Position numbers and translations under genes: made by a program
Notes under the pieces: model-generated
Seen by the model: only the letters and a program-made list of their open reading frames with translations
Told to the model about the DNA's origin: nothing
Database searches by the model: none
Part shown: positions 1 to 7,542 of the stretch, piece after piece
Layout: every line of letters begins with the position of its first letter
Numbering within the stretch: the first letter of the stretch is position 1
Source of the DNA: UBA2377 sp964429385
Lineage (GTDB): Bacteria; Verrucomicrobiota; Verrucomicrobiia; Opitutales; Opitutaceae
Assembly (NCBI GenBank): GCA_964429385.1
Contig: CAYSBR010000006.1
Location: forward strand, 1 to 64,000
Length of the DNA stretch: 64,000 nucleotides
Direction of reading: 5' to 3'

Positions 1-576
1 CTCGAGGCCCGCCTCGTCTCCCGCTTCGAGTGGGGGCTCCCCGCCGACATCCAGGCGCCCGATTTTGAGACCCGGATCGCCATTCTGCGCAGCAAGGCCG
101 CCTCACTGAAGGCCGACCTCCCCGACGCCGTCGTCACCTTCATCGCGCAAAACATCTCCAAGAACGTCCGCCGCCTCGAAGGCGCGCTCATCAAGGTCGC
201 CAGCTACTCCGCCCTCACCGGCAAGCCCCTCGACCTCGCGACCACCGAGATGCTGCTGCAGGACGTCCTCATGGAACAGGCGCAGAACGCCCTCACCATC
301 GAGACCATCCAGAAACGCGTGGCCGATCACTTCCAGATCCGCCACAGCGACATGACCAGCAAGCGCCGGCCCAACAACATCGCCATCCCCCGCCAGATCG
401 CGATGTATCTCACGCGCACCCTAACCAAGCATTCCCTGCAGGAGATCGGCGACGCCTTCGGCGGCCGCGACCACGGCACCGTCATCCACGCCTGCAAGCA
501 GGTGGACAACATGATGGAGCAGGACGCCACCACCCGTGGCAGTGTGGATTTCTTGAAAGCGCAGCTTTCAAAGTGA
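1..576 (+). CDS. dnaA: Chromosomal replication initiator DnaA, C-terminal part (5' end outside window)
   Basis: The frame is open from the first base and ends at a TGA at 574-576, leaving about 191 C-terminal residues. What remains is the end of the AAA+ ATPase domain (lid helices, with the RRLEGAL sensor-2 motif near residues 58-64 of the fragment) followed by domain IV. Domain IV carries the DnaA signature GGRDHGTVIHACKQV near residues 156-170, which reads the DnaA box in the major groove. DnaA opens the replication origin when bound to ATP. No DnaA-box cluster (TTATCCACA type) is visible in the 111 bases after the gene, so the origin is not evident here. The family assignment is secure; only the start is missing. 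Confidence 0.97.
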   Translation, partial: LEARLVSRFEWGLPADIQAPDFETRIAILRSKAASLKADLPDAVVTFIAQNISKNVRRLEGALIKVASYSALTGKPLDLATTEMLLQDVLMEQAQNALTIETIQKRVADHFQIRHSDMTSKRRPNNIAIPRQIAMYLTRTLTKHSLQEIGDAFGGRDHGTVIHACKQVDNMMEQDATTRGSVDFLKAQLSK

Positions 577-619
577 GCGGCGCGTTTGCGCCCCCCGGTT
601 GAGAGATTGAAGGCTCGGA

Positions 620-665
620 GTTGAGGGCGCCGCCGCGCTCGCTGATTTGACTCTTAGCCCTCAAC
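620..665. repeat. Imperfectly spaced inverted repeat after dnaA
   Basis: GTTGAGGGC at 620-628 and its reverse complement GCCCTCAAC at 657-665 flank 28 bases in the short gap between dnaA and the next gene. It could form a long-loop hairpin. There is no T-tract, so a terminator role is not supported. Confidence 0.35.
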
Positions 666-687
666 CCATAACGCTCAGCCCTCGCTT

Positions 688-1230
688 ATGTCCCTCTCTC
701 CCGAACAAAAACAGGCCGTCGCCGCCTGGGTCGCCGCCGGCGACAATCTCTCGAGCATCCAGAAGAAACTCGCCGATGAGTTCAAAGTCTCGATGACCTA
801 TCGCGACGTCCGCTTTCTCGTGGACGATCTCGACCTCACCCTCAAGGACGCCGCCCCCAAGGCCGACACCAGCGACCTCTCCAAGGCGCCACCCCCGGCC
901 AAAAGCAGCCCCGACAAGACCAAGGAAACGCTCGGTCAGGAAGACGCCGAAGACGGCGCGCTTCCGCCCGAAGACGAGTTTGCCGATGAAGACGCCGTGC
1001 CCGCCTCCGGCCGCGTCAGCGTCAGCGTGGACAAAGTCACCCTGATCCCGGGGGCCATCGCCAGCGGTACGGTCACCTTCAGCGATGGCGTCACCGGCAA
1101 ATGGATCGTGGACAACTACGGCCGCCCCGGCTTCACCGACATCAGCCAGCCCGGCTACCGTCCCAACCCGACCGACGCCCAGGAATTCATGCAGGAGCTC
1201 AGCCAGGCCCTGCAATCCCGCGGCATGTAG
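688..1230 (+). CDS. Conserved hypothetical protein, 180 aa, acidic linker
   Basis: I do not recognise a named family. The first 50 residues look like a small helical domain (SPEQKQAVAAWVAAGDNLSSI) of the kind that carries a helix-turn-helix. Residues about 55-105 form a low-complexity, acidic, proline-rich linker. The last 75 residues look like a small beta domain (VSVSVDKVTLIPGAIASG, then FSDGVTGKWIVDNYGRPGF). No signal peptide or membrane segment is seen. The gene lies 111 bases after dnaA on the same strand. The ATG at 688 is preceded by no clear Shine-Dalgarno sequence. A cytoplasmic protein is the only inference made. Confidence 0.75.
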   Translation: MSLSPEQKQAVAAWVAAGDNLSSIQKKLADEFKVSMTYRDVRFLVDDLDLTLKDAAPKADTSDLSKAPPPAKSSPDKTKETLGQEDAEDGALPPEDEFADEDAVPASGRVSVSVDKVTLIPGAIASGTVTFSDGVTGKWIVDNYGRPGFTDISQPGYRPNPTDAQEFMQELSQALQSRGM

Positions 1231-1364
1231 GGGATCATCGGCGGCGGCACGTGGGCGTCCTGCCCGTGGGCTTATTCTGGAGAGCGGACGTTTCCAAACC
1301 CGCCTTAACACTCAGCAGAGTCAGGCAATACGGCAGGGTTTAACCATCCCGCCCCCGCCCAGAA

Positions 1365-1389
1365 AAGTGTCACGCAATGCGTGACACTT
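1365..1389. repeat. Perfect 25-bp palindrome (repeat family A, copy 1)
   Basis: Two 12-base arms starting AAGTGTCACGCA meet around a single central base; the symmetry is perfect. It sits between the 3' ends of two converging genes (688-1230 and 1434-2288). A near-identical copy with one arm mismatch is at 37598-37620. There is no T-run after it on either side, so it is not a textbook terminator. It could be a bidirectional hairpin, a protein-binding site or a mobile palindromic unit. Confidence 0.8.
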
Positions 1390-1433
1390 GCGGTATTATC
1401 AGCGAGCGGAGCATGAGAACTTCCTGCGGGGAT

Positions 1434-2288
1434 TCAGAGCGGACGCGGGTTCTCCCCTGCTTCTTTCTCCTCGCTCGGGCTGTGGCCCACCATCCGCACA
1501 AACTGCCGGTGAAAATACTGCGGGTTGCCCAACCCTGCCTCGATCGCCACCGCCTTGAGCGGCAGCCGTGTGGTGGCCATCAAGTGTCGCGCCAGCTCGA
1601 TCCGCCGGCTCAGCACATAGCCCTGCACCGTCGTGCCATAACGGGCGCGGAAACACCGCGCCAGATGGTTCTGGCTCACCGCAAACGCACGGGCGAGGGC
1701 CGGTATTTGCAGCGGTTCACGGTAATGTTTGTCCAGATGTCTTCGCACTTCGTCTAGCACCCCATCCACCCGGCTCGGTGCAGTCGCCTCCCGCCGGCCC
1801 GGACGCGCGCTGGCCGCGGCCACCCCGACCGCCAGTAAAAGTCCCTGCAACGTCACCGCCGAGGCCTGCTGCGCCAACGCCGCCCCCGCGCCGGTGCCTC
1901 GGCCCGACTGGTGCAGATGGATCACCTCCTGCACCCGCTCGCGCAACCAGCGGCCCTGCGCACCCGGCCGCCAGTGCAGCGGCAACCGCACCGCGCCCGC
2001 GCCGGCGGGTTGCGCCTCGAAATGCAGGCACAGATGATGCCCAACCTCCTCCAGATCATAACGGGTGGGCAGCCCTGCCGGCGTCAGCGTGAAATCTCCC
2101 GGCTGCAACCGCACCCTCCGCCGGCCCAGCCACATGCGGGCGGTGTAATCGTACAAGTGCAACGCCACTGTGTCCGGGGACCTATAAACACACTCGGGAT
2201 CATGCGCCGGCATCGGAAACCAGCCGCCGTTGCGAATCACCGGCCGGGCCTCCGCCGGCCACTTCAATCTGGGTGATTCCGCCTTCAT
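1434..2288 (-). CDS. AraC-family transcriptional regulator
   Basis: A 284-residue protein with an N-terminal cupin-like sensing part (about residues 15-110, RVRLQPGDFTLTPAGLPTRY) and a C-terminal AraC double helix-turn-helix of about 100 residues (PLQIPALARAFAVSQNHLAR, then LPLKAVAIEAGLGNPQYFHR and the end motif GHSPSEE). The frame stays open much further upstream into the neighbouring gene, but the ATG at 2288 gives the normal length of the family and leaves a 96-base intergenic region. It is divergent from two tandem dioxygenase genes and is their most likely local regulator. The inducer is unknown. Confidence 0.9.
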   Translation of the reverse strand: MKAESPRLKWPAEARPVIRNGGWFPMPAHDPECVYRSPDTVALHLYDYTARMWLGRRRVRLQPGDFTLTPAGLPTRYDLEEVGHHLCLHFEAQPAGAGAVRLPLHWRPGAQGRWLRERVQEVIHLHQSGRGTGAGAALAQQASAVTLQGLLLAVGVAAASARPGRREATAPSRVDGVLDEVRRHLDKHYREPLQIPALARAFAVSQNHLARCFRARYGTTVQGYVLSRRIELARHLMATTRLPLKAVAIEAGLGNPQYFHRQFVRMVGHSPSEEKEAGENPRPL

Positions 2289-2384
2289 GTGTTGAAAAGA
2301 GACAACATCCGGCGAAATCCGACAACTGCTTTTCCTTTCCCGCCGAACCCGCCGCCGGCTCGCTATTCCCCACCCCTCCACCCC

Positions 2385-3185
2385 ATGCCCAACGCCAAAT
2401 CTGTCCGGACCTTTTTCGACAAAAACGGCTACTATCACGCCCGCGGCGTGTTCAAGCCCGCCGAAGTCAGGCACCTCACCCGCGACTTCGACCGCATCGT
2501 GCGCCAGCTCGCCCGCACCGGCGACAAGGATGCCGCCCAATGGAAAGGCGAGCGCCAGGCCCGGGTTGGCGGCGCCCAAAGCACCTTCACCCACACCAGC
2601 AGCGTGGTGTGCTTCTCCGGCGTCTGGCTGGAAGCCATCCGCTCCAAGCGCTTCCTCGATCTCACCGCGGCCATCCTCGGCCCCGACATCATCCTCCATC
2701 ACACCAAGCTGTTTCAGAAACCGCGTGAAAACGGCATGCCCTTCAGCATGCATCAGGACTGGTCTTATTTTCCCACGGTGAAAGACACCATGATCGCCGC
2801 GGTCATCCATGTCTCCCCGACCACCGATCGCATGGGCTGTATCCGCCTCTATCCCGGCTCACACACGCTCGGTCGCATCCCCCACAGCGGCGGTCAGGAG
2901 CCCTGCGATTTTCTCGACCAGTATCCGCTGGAGAACGCCCTGCCCATCGAAGGCCAGCCTGGAGATGTGCTCTTCTTCCACTACTTCACCCTCCACAGTT
3001 CGAAACACAACCGCTCCAACCGCCTCCGCAAATCCGTGCTCGTGCAGATGCACGCCGGCGACGACGAGGTCGAGCCCGGCTACGACCATCCCAACGCCCG
3101 CCTCACCCTCCGCGGCTGGAACCACCCTCTCACCCGCGACATCGCCAGCGCGCCCCAGAAATACTTCGGCGAGAAAAAACCCTGA
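2385..3185 (+). CDS. Phytanoyl-CoA dioxygenase (PhyH) family protein, copy 1
   Basis: A 266-residue non-haem Fe(II)/2-oxoglutarate oxygenase of the PhyH family. The iron ligands are visible as H123-x-D125 in SMHQDWSYFP and the distal H204 in FFHYFTLHSSKHNRS, with a following arginine-rich strand that would bind 2-oxoglutarate. The chosen ATG at 2385 starts MPNAKSVRTFF; an upstream ATG in frame would add 32 proline-rich residues overlapping the promoter region. The protein is closely similar along its whole length to the gene at 3219-3992, 33 bases downstream, so the two form a tandem duplication behind a divergent AraC regulator. Members of this family hydroxylate diverse small molecules and the substrate cannot be read from sequence. 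Confidence 0.9.
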   Translation: MPNAKSVRTFFDKNGYYHARGVFKPAEVRHLTRDFDRIVRQLARTGDKDAAQWKGERQARVGGAQSTFTHTSSVVCFSGVWLEAIRSKRFLDLTAAILGPDIILHHTKLFQKPRENGMPFSMHQDWSYFPTVKDTMIAAVIHVSPTTDRMGCIRLYPGSHTLGRIPHSGGQEPCDFLDQYPLENALPIEGQPGDVLFFHYFTLHSSKHNRSNRLRKSVLVQMHAGDDEVEPGYDHPNARLTLRGWNHPLTRDIASAPQKYFGEKKP

Positions 3186-3218
3186 ACCCGGGGCCTCCCT
3201 CTCCCACCGCTCCTTTCC

Positions 3219-3992
3219 ATGCCCACTCCTCAAGCCATCAAGACCGCCTTCGAGCGCGACGGTTACTACCTCGCCCGCGGTGTGTTCAAACCCGCCGAGA
3301 TCAAGGCCCTCGAACGCGAGTTCGACCGCATCGTCCACCAGCTCACCCGCACCGGCGACCTCAACTCCGCCCAGTGGCAGGGTGAGCGACAGAAAAAAAT
3401 CGGCGGTGAGAAGAGCATGATCACGCACACGCACAACGTGCAGTGCTACTCTGCCGCGTGGCACCGGGCCATTCAGTCCGACCGCTTCCTTGACCTCGCC
3501 GAGGCCATTCTCGGTCCCGACATTATTCTGCATCACACCAAGCTCTTTCAGAAGCCCACCGAGAATGGCATGCCCTTCGGCATGCACCAGGACTGGTCCT
3601 ACTTCCCCTCGGTGAAGGACACCATGATCGCCGGCATCATCCACGTCTCCCCCGCCACCGACCAGATGGGCTGCCTCCGCGTCTATCCCGGCTCGCACAC
3701 GCTCGGCCGCGCCGCCCACACCGGAGGACAGGAGCCCAGCGACCTCCTCGATCGCTACCCGCTGGAAAACGCCACCGTGCTCGAAGCCGAGCCGGGCGAC
3801 GTGCTCTTCTTCCATTACTTCACCCTCCACGGCTCCAAGCACAACCGCTCGCGCCGCCTCCGCAAAACCGTACTCGTCCAGATGCACGCCGGCGACGACG
3901 AGATCGAGCCCGGCAACAATCACCCCAACGCCCGCCTCACCCTCCGCGGCTGGAACCACCGCATCAACCGCGGCACCGCCAACCTGGCCTGA
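3219..3992 (+). CDS. Phytanoyl-CoA dioxygenase (PhyH) family protein, copy 2
   Basis: A 257-residue paralogue of the preceding gene, probably in one transcript with it (33-base gap). It keeps the same Fe(II) ligands (GMHQDWSYFP near residue 121 and HYFTLHGSKHNRS near 201) and the C-terminal NHPNARLTLRGWNH motif. It differs from copy 1 mostly in the region from residue 40 to 75 and at the C-terminus, where it lacks the last few residues (KYFGEKKP). Both copies look intact and catalytically competent, so they may have diverged in substrate, or may form a heteromer. Substrate unknown. Confidence 0.9.
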   Translation: MPTPQAIKTAFERDGYYLARGVFKPAEIKALEREFDRIVHQLTRTGDLNSAQWQGERQKKIGGEKSMITHTHNVQCYSAAWHRAIQSDRFLDLAEAILGPDIILHHTKLFQKPTENGMPFGMHQDWSYFPSVKDTMIAGIIHVSPATDQMGCLRVYPGSHTLGRAAHTGGQEPSDLLDRYPLENATVLEAEPGDVLFFHYFTLHGSKHNRSRRLRKTVLVQMHAGDDEIEPGNNHPNARLTLRGWNHRINRGTANLA

Positions 3993-4199
3993 GCCGCATT
4001 GGTTTTCTCCGTTTGCTCCTGCGCGGCAGGCTTCGGCGGAAGCCATGTTTATCCGCGCCATGCTCGGTCAACCGTTCCCGCTCCGCGGTTTTCAATGTGC
4101 TTCGTGTCTTTCGTGCTTAAACCCCGCCCATGAACCCGGCTGACCCAGCCCGGGGCCGCACCTTGACGCACGGGACGCGTCAAGTAGAGTTCACGAACC
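3993..4199. other. Intergenic region between dioxygenases and toxin-antitoxin pair
   Basis: 207 bases with no coding potential. It contains a short phrase at 4096-4121 (TTCGTGTCTTTCGTGC and flank) of a type that looks like a dispersed remnant, and at its end the promoter/operator of the toxin-antitoxin pair. Confidence 0.5.
4162..4190 (+). promoter_or_regulatory. Promoter with overlapping inverted-repeat operator of toxin-antitoxin pair
   Basis: A -35-like TTGACG (4163-4168) and a -10-like TAGAGT (4185-4190) are 16 bases apart, ending 10 bases before the antitoxin ATG. An inverted repeat, CTTGACGC at 4162-4169 and GCGTCAAG at 4177-4184, covers the -35 box and spacer. That is the usual geometry for antitoxin autorepression. 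The promoter is inferred from sequence only. Confidence 0.55.
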
Positions 4200-4439
4200 A
4201 TGCAACTGGAGTTACCTGATTGCCCGCCCACCCGCGACCTGCCGCCGGAAGCCCTGCGGCTGGAACTGGCGTGCGCGCTCTTCGCACGGGGCAAGGTCGG
4301 CAAGGCGGGCGGAGCCGAGCTGGCGGGAGTCGATCTCGCGGCTTTTCAACGGGCGCTGGGCGAGCGTGGCATTGAGTCTTACACCTCCGACATGCTGGAA
4401 GCCGAAGTGGGCACCCTTCGCCGTCTGTTCCCCCAGTGA
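4200..4439 (+). CDS. UPF0175-family antitoxin
   Basis: A 79-residue protein matching the small UPF0175 family, which is regularly found directly before DUF3368 PIN-like toxins. The C-terminal half has the family pattern in which a short helix-turn-helix (GKAGGAELAGVDLAAFQRAL) precedes a conserved glycine-isoleucine turn (GERGIESYT). Its stop overlaps the start of the toxin gene by four bases (GTGA), so the two are translationally coupled. It likely binds and neutralises the toxin and represses its own promoter through the inverted repeat just upstream. Confidence 0.85.
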   Translation: MQLELPDCPPTRDLPPEALRLELACALFARGKVGKAGGAELAGVDLAAFQRALGERGIESYTSDMLEAEVGTLRRLFPQ

Positions 4440-4924
4440 TTGTCGTCTCTGACACGTCGGTGCTGATCAACCTGGGCCGGATTGACCGACTGGAATTGCT
4501 GCGAAGCCTCTTCCAAACCGTGGTCGTGCCGCCGGCAGTGGTGCGTGAATTCCACCAATTGACGCATGATCGGACGCAATTTTCCGGGCTGACCCTCCCC
4601 GGATGGATTGATCAACGACAGCTATCCTCCGCTCCAACCGGCCTCCCGGACATGGAAGCCCTCGACCCCGGCGAAGCTGAGGCGATCACACTCGCTTTGG
4701 AGATTCACGCCCAAGTCATCCTGCTTGATGAAAGGCTGGGAGCGAAGGTGGCGCGAAGACAGGGGCTGGAGGTGGTCGGCCTTCTGGGTATTCTGCTGCA
4801 AGCCAAGCAGGCCGGCTATCTGGCCGTGATCGCCCCGGAGTTGGAGCGGTTGAAGACTGAGGCCGGCTTCTGGCTGTCCGCCGCCTTGCAAGCGCGCGTC
4901 CTCCAACTGGCCGGAGAAGCCTGA
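4436..4924 (+). CDS. DUF3368 PIN-like toxin
   Basis: A 162-residue protein of the DUF3368 family, related to PIN-domain ribonucleases. The first acidic active-site residue is D6 in VVSDTSVLINLG; further acidic residues lie in DPGEAEAITLALE (about residues 76-88) and LLDERLGAKVARRQGLEVVG (about 99-118), the family hallmark. It starts with GTG inside the antitoxin stop codon. With the UPF0175 protein it forms a type II toxin-antitoxin module, and an RNase activity is expected from the fold. All expected residues are present, so it appears intact. Confidence 0.87.
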   Translation: MIVVSDTSVLINLGRIDRLELLRSLFQTVVVPPAVVREFHQLTHDRTQFSGLTLPGWIDQRQLSSAPTGLPDMEALDPGEAEAITLALEIHAQVILLDERLGAKVARRQGLEVVGLLGILLQAKQAGYLAVIAPELERLKTEAGFWLSAALQARVLQLAGEA

Positions 4925-5159
4925 TACGGGCTGCAAGCTCGGAGACGCACCTTGATACAAGGGTGCGACGCATCCGTGACCAGCCGCGTCATCCGTGGCT
5001 AAAAAGGATCGGCTATTCATCGTCCATTCGCGGCACCGCCAACTTGTCGTAACCGTTTCACCCCGTCGGACCGCCTCATTTCATTCTCGTTCTCGTAATC
5101 GTTCTCCTTCTCATTTCGAGACCAAGCAGGCTTTAGCTCAGGAGTATATTCCCCACCCC
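4925..5159. other. Leader region upstream of GH38 gene
   Basis: 235 non-coding bases. At 4944-4964 a small imperfect hairpin (GCACCTTG, then CAAGGGTGC) lies 20 bases after the toxin stop. At 4991-5005 there is a 15-base match (ATCCGTGGCTAAAAA) to the end of the inverted-repeat element at 15050-15130. A possible Shine-Dalgarno sequence, AGGAG at about 5140, lies 16 bases before the GH38 start. No clear promoter was recognised. Confidence 0.45.
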
Positions 5160-7310
5160 ATGCGCACCATCCATATCGTCCTCAGTGCCCATCTCGACCC
5201 CGTCTGGCTCTGGCCCTGGACCGCCGGCGTCGATGAGTGTCTCAACACATGTTACACCATGTGCAACACGCTCGACCGGCACCCCGACATCATCTTCACG
5301 CGCGGCGAGGCCTGGGTCTATGAGCAGGTGCGCCGCCACGATCCCGCCCTCTTCCGCCGTATCAAGGCCCACATCCGCACCGGACGCTGGTCCGTCGTCG
5401 GCGGCTGGTGGATCCAGCCCGACTGCAATCTCCCGGGACTCGAAAACATGCACCGGCAGATCGAGCTCGGTCGCGACTGGTTCAAAAAACACCTCGGACG
5501 TTTTCCCCGCATCGGCTTCAACGTCGATTCGTTCGGCCACACCGCCGCGCTGCCCGATGTGATGGCGGCCCACGGGCAGGACAGCTATGTCTTCATGCGG
5601 CCCATGGCCCACGAAGCCACACTGCCCGCGCGCGCCTTCCGCTGGCGCGGTCGCCCCGGCGGCAAGGTCGTCAACACCTTCCGCATCCCTCACGGCTACT
5701 GCACCATCGTCCCACCCACGCTGGAACACGTCGCCGGTTCGCTGGAAGGCCTGCCCGCCGGCGTCACGCACACGATGAGTTTCCTTGGCGTCGGCGACCA
5801 CGGCGGCGGACCCAACGAGCACATCATCCGCTGGGTTCGGGAAAACCAAAACGCCCTCCCCGGCGCGCGCATGGTGTTCTCCTCCCCCGAGAAATTCTTC
5901 CGCGCTCTCGCGCCGCAGGTGAAACATCTGCCGCTCGTCACCGGCGAACTGCAGATGCACGCCATCGGCTGCTACACCACCCATCGCCCCGTGAAGCTCG
6001 GCGTTCGCCGCGCCGAGAACCATCTCGCCCAGGCCCGCCAAGCCCTCGCTCGCACCAAACCCGCGGAGCAACGGGCCGCCGCGCCCGCGCTCCAAGCCGC
6101 CTGGGAAACCCTCTGCTTCAACTCCTTTCACGACACCCTCGGCGGCAGCTGCACGCCGAGCGCCGCCAAGGCCGCCGATGACCAGCTCGCCGGCGCCAAG
6201 GCCGCCGCCGAAACCGTCCTCAGCGAAACTTTCCGCCGCCGCGCCCACGCCCTGCCGGCCGACCGCCGCCAGCGGATGGTGTTTGCCAATTACACCGCCG
6301 AAAAATTCTCAGACTTCGTCGAACACGAGCCCTGGCTGGAGTGGACGCACTGGAAACCCGACTGGTGCCTGCTCGATAAGCACAACCGCCTCGTGCCGCA
6401 CCAGATCGTCGAGCCCGAGACGCTCATGCCCGATACCATGCGCATCCTCTTCCCCCTCGACCTCGCTCCAGGGGAACTCCGCGCCGTCCGCATCGCCCGC
6501 CAGCCCAAGGGCAAATCCGCCGCCCTCAAAGGCGCCGCGCCCGATTTTACCCTGCGGGTGAATTCCGATGGCTCCGGCCAGCTCTCCCCCGCGCACGGCG
6601 CCGACTGCCCCTTGCCCGAGCTGCGCCTGATCGAGGATCAATCCGACACCTGGTCCCACGGCATCGACCGCTTCGCCGGACCGCCACGCGACCACGCCCA
6701 CTGGAGCGAGCCCGTCCTCGTCGAAACCGGCCCCCTCCGTCAGCTCTGGCGGATTGATGGCCGTATCGGCGACAGCCGCATTTGCGCCGACTGGCGCCGC
6801 TACCGCGGACAAAACTTCTACGAACTGCGTCTGCGCGTAAACTGGCACGAACATCACCGCCTGCTCCGCCTCTCCTGGGCACCGGGCGCCGCCATCGCCT
6901 CACGCGAAGACGGCATCCCCGGCGGCGGCCTGCCCCGCGCCAGCGACGGCCGCGAACTCCCGCTCCGTGACCGCTCGCTGCTCAAGCTCGCCGACCATAC
7001 CCGCGCCGGCGTGGTCGCGCCCGAAGTGTTTGCCGTCAGCGGCGACGAACGCGCAGTCCACCTCACCCTGCTGCGCTCCTGCCCCTTCGCGCACCACGAC
7101 CCGAGGATCCTGCCGCCCAAGCTCGAACACTACGCCTGGCAGGATCAGGGCGAGCACACCTTCTTCTTCCGCTACTTCCCCGCCGGCCAAGTCACCGCCC
7201 GCGAACTCGACCGCCACGCCCTGCACTTGCAGCAAAAACCCGTCGCCGCCGACCTCACCCGCGGCATGCCCTTCCGCCCCTTCAAAGACCACCCCGGCTG
7301 GCCGGAGTGA
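5160..7310 (+). CDS. Glycoside hydrolase family 38, alpha-mannosidase
   Basis: A 716-residue enzyme with the GH38 N-terminal zinc-binding domain: AHLDPVWLWPW (H11, D13), GGWWIQPDCNLPG (about residues 80-92) and the catalytic FNVDSFGHTAALP, where D123 is the likely nucleophile. A helical mid-domain (HRPVKLGVRRAENHL, then FNSFHDTLGGSC) and a C-terminal beta-rich domain follow. There is no signal peptide, so it should act in the cytoplasm on imported mannosides. The frame extends upstream to 4995, but the ATG at 5160 starts directly at the conserved strand. It is a single gene closed by a strong terminator. Exact linkage specificity is unknown. Confidence 0.9.
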   Translation: MRTIHIVLSAHLDPVWLWPWTAGVDECLNTCYTMCNTLDRHPDIIFTRGEAWVYEQVRRHDPALFRRIKAHIRTGRWSVVGGWWIQPDCNLPGLENMHRQIELGRDWFKKHLGRFPRIGFNVDSFGHTAALPDVMAAHGQDSYVFMRPMAHEATLPARAFRWRGRPGGKVVNTFRIPHGYCTIVPPTLEHVAGSLEGLPAGVTHTMSFLGVGDHGGGPNEHIIRWVRENQNALPGARMVFSSPEKFFRALAPQVKHLPLVTGELQMHAIGCYTTHRPVKLGVRRAENHLAQARQALARTKPAEQRAAAPALQAAWETLCFNSFHDTLGGSCTPSAAKAADDQLAGAKAAAETVLSETFRRRAHALPADRRQRMVFANYTAEKFSDFVEHEPWLEWTHWKPDWCLLDKHNRLVPHQIVEPETLMPDTMRILFPLDLAPGELRAVRIARQPKGKSAALKGAAPDFTLRVNSDGSGQLSPAHGADCPLPELRLIEDQSDTWSHGIDRFAGPPRDHAHWSEPVLVETGPLRQLWRIDGRIGDSRICADWRRYRGQNFYELRLRVNWHEHHRLLRLSWAPGAAIASREDGIPGGGLPRASDGRELPLRDRSLLKLADHTRAGVVAPEVFAVSGDERAVHLTLLRSCPFAHHDPRILPPKLEHYAWQDQGEHTFFFRYFPAGQVTARELDRHALHLQQKPVAADLTRGMPFRPFKDHPGWPE

Positions 7311-7364
7311 AACAGGCCGACAATAGCGACGGCTACAGTCTCATTTGAACTTCTCTATAGGCAG

Positions 7365-7384
7365 GCAGCGCGCGGGCGCGCTGC
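7365..7384. repeat. GC-rich hairpin after GH38 gene
   Basis: GCAGCGCG at 7365-7372 pairs with CGCGCTGC at 7377-7384 around a 4-base loop. It precedes the stronger terminator at 7406 and may stabilise the 3' end of the transcript. Confidence 0.45.
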
Positions 7385-7405
7385 GGTGTAAAAATTGATT
7401 CAACC

Positions 7406-7440
7406 ATCCCCCGCTCCGGCCGGAGCGGGGGATTTGTTTT
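7406..7440 (+). terminator. Rho-independent terminator of GH38 gene
   Basis: Bases 7406-7433 form a perfect 28-base palindrome (arms starting ATCCCCCGCTCCG) with no unpaired arm base. It is followed by TTTGTTTT at 7433-7440. It lies about 95 bases after the GH38 stop on the same strand. Confidence 0.85.
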
Positions 7441-7542
7441 GCGCCGGGCCGGTTATTTTCGGAGAAGAACTCCGCAGCCCGCCGGCCCCTGTTTTCCGGA
7501 TTTTCACGGAATGAAACCCATCGCGCACCGCGCCTCCCCGCC

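Noticed and set aside
1..687. Replication origin next to dnaA
   Set aside because: No DnaA boxes or AT-rich unwinding region are visible downstream of the gene; the upstream side is outside the window.
2289..2810. N-terminal extension of the AraC gene antisense to the first dioxygenase
   Set aside because: The extension has no AraC features and would remove the divergent promoter region; the ATG at 2288 gives a normal-length protein.
4091..4121. TTCGTGTCTTTCGTGC phrase, and a similar CTCCGCG-rich phrase at 44660-44690
   Set aside because: They look like remnants of dispersed repeats, but no second good match exists in the window, so no family is claimed.
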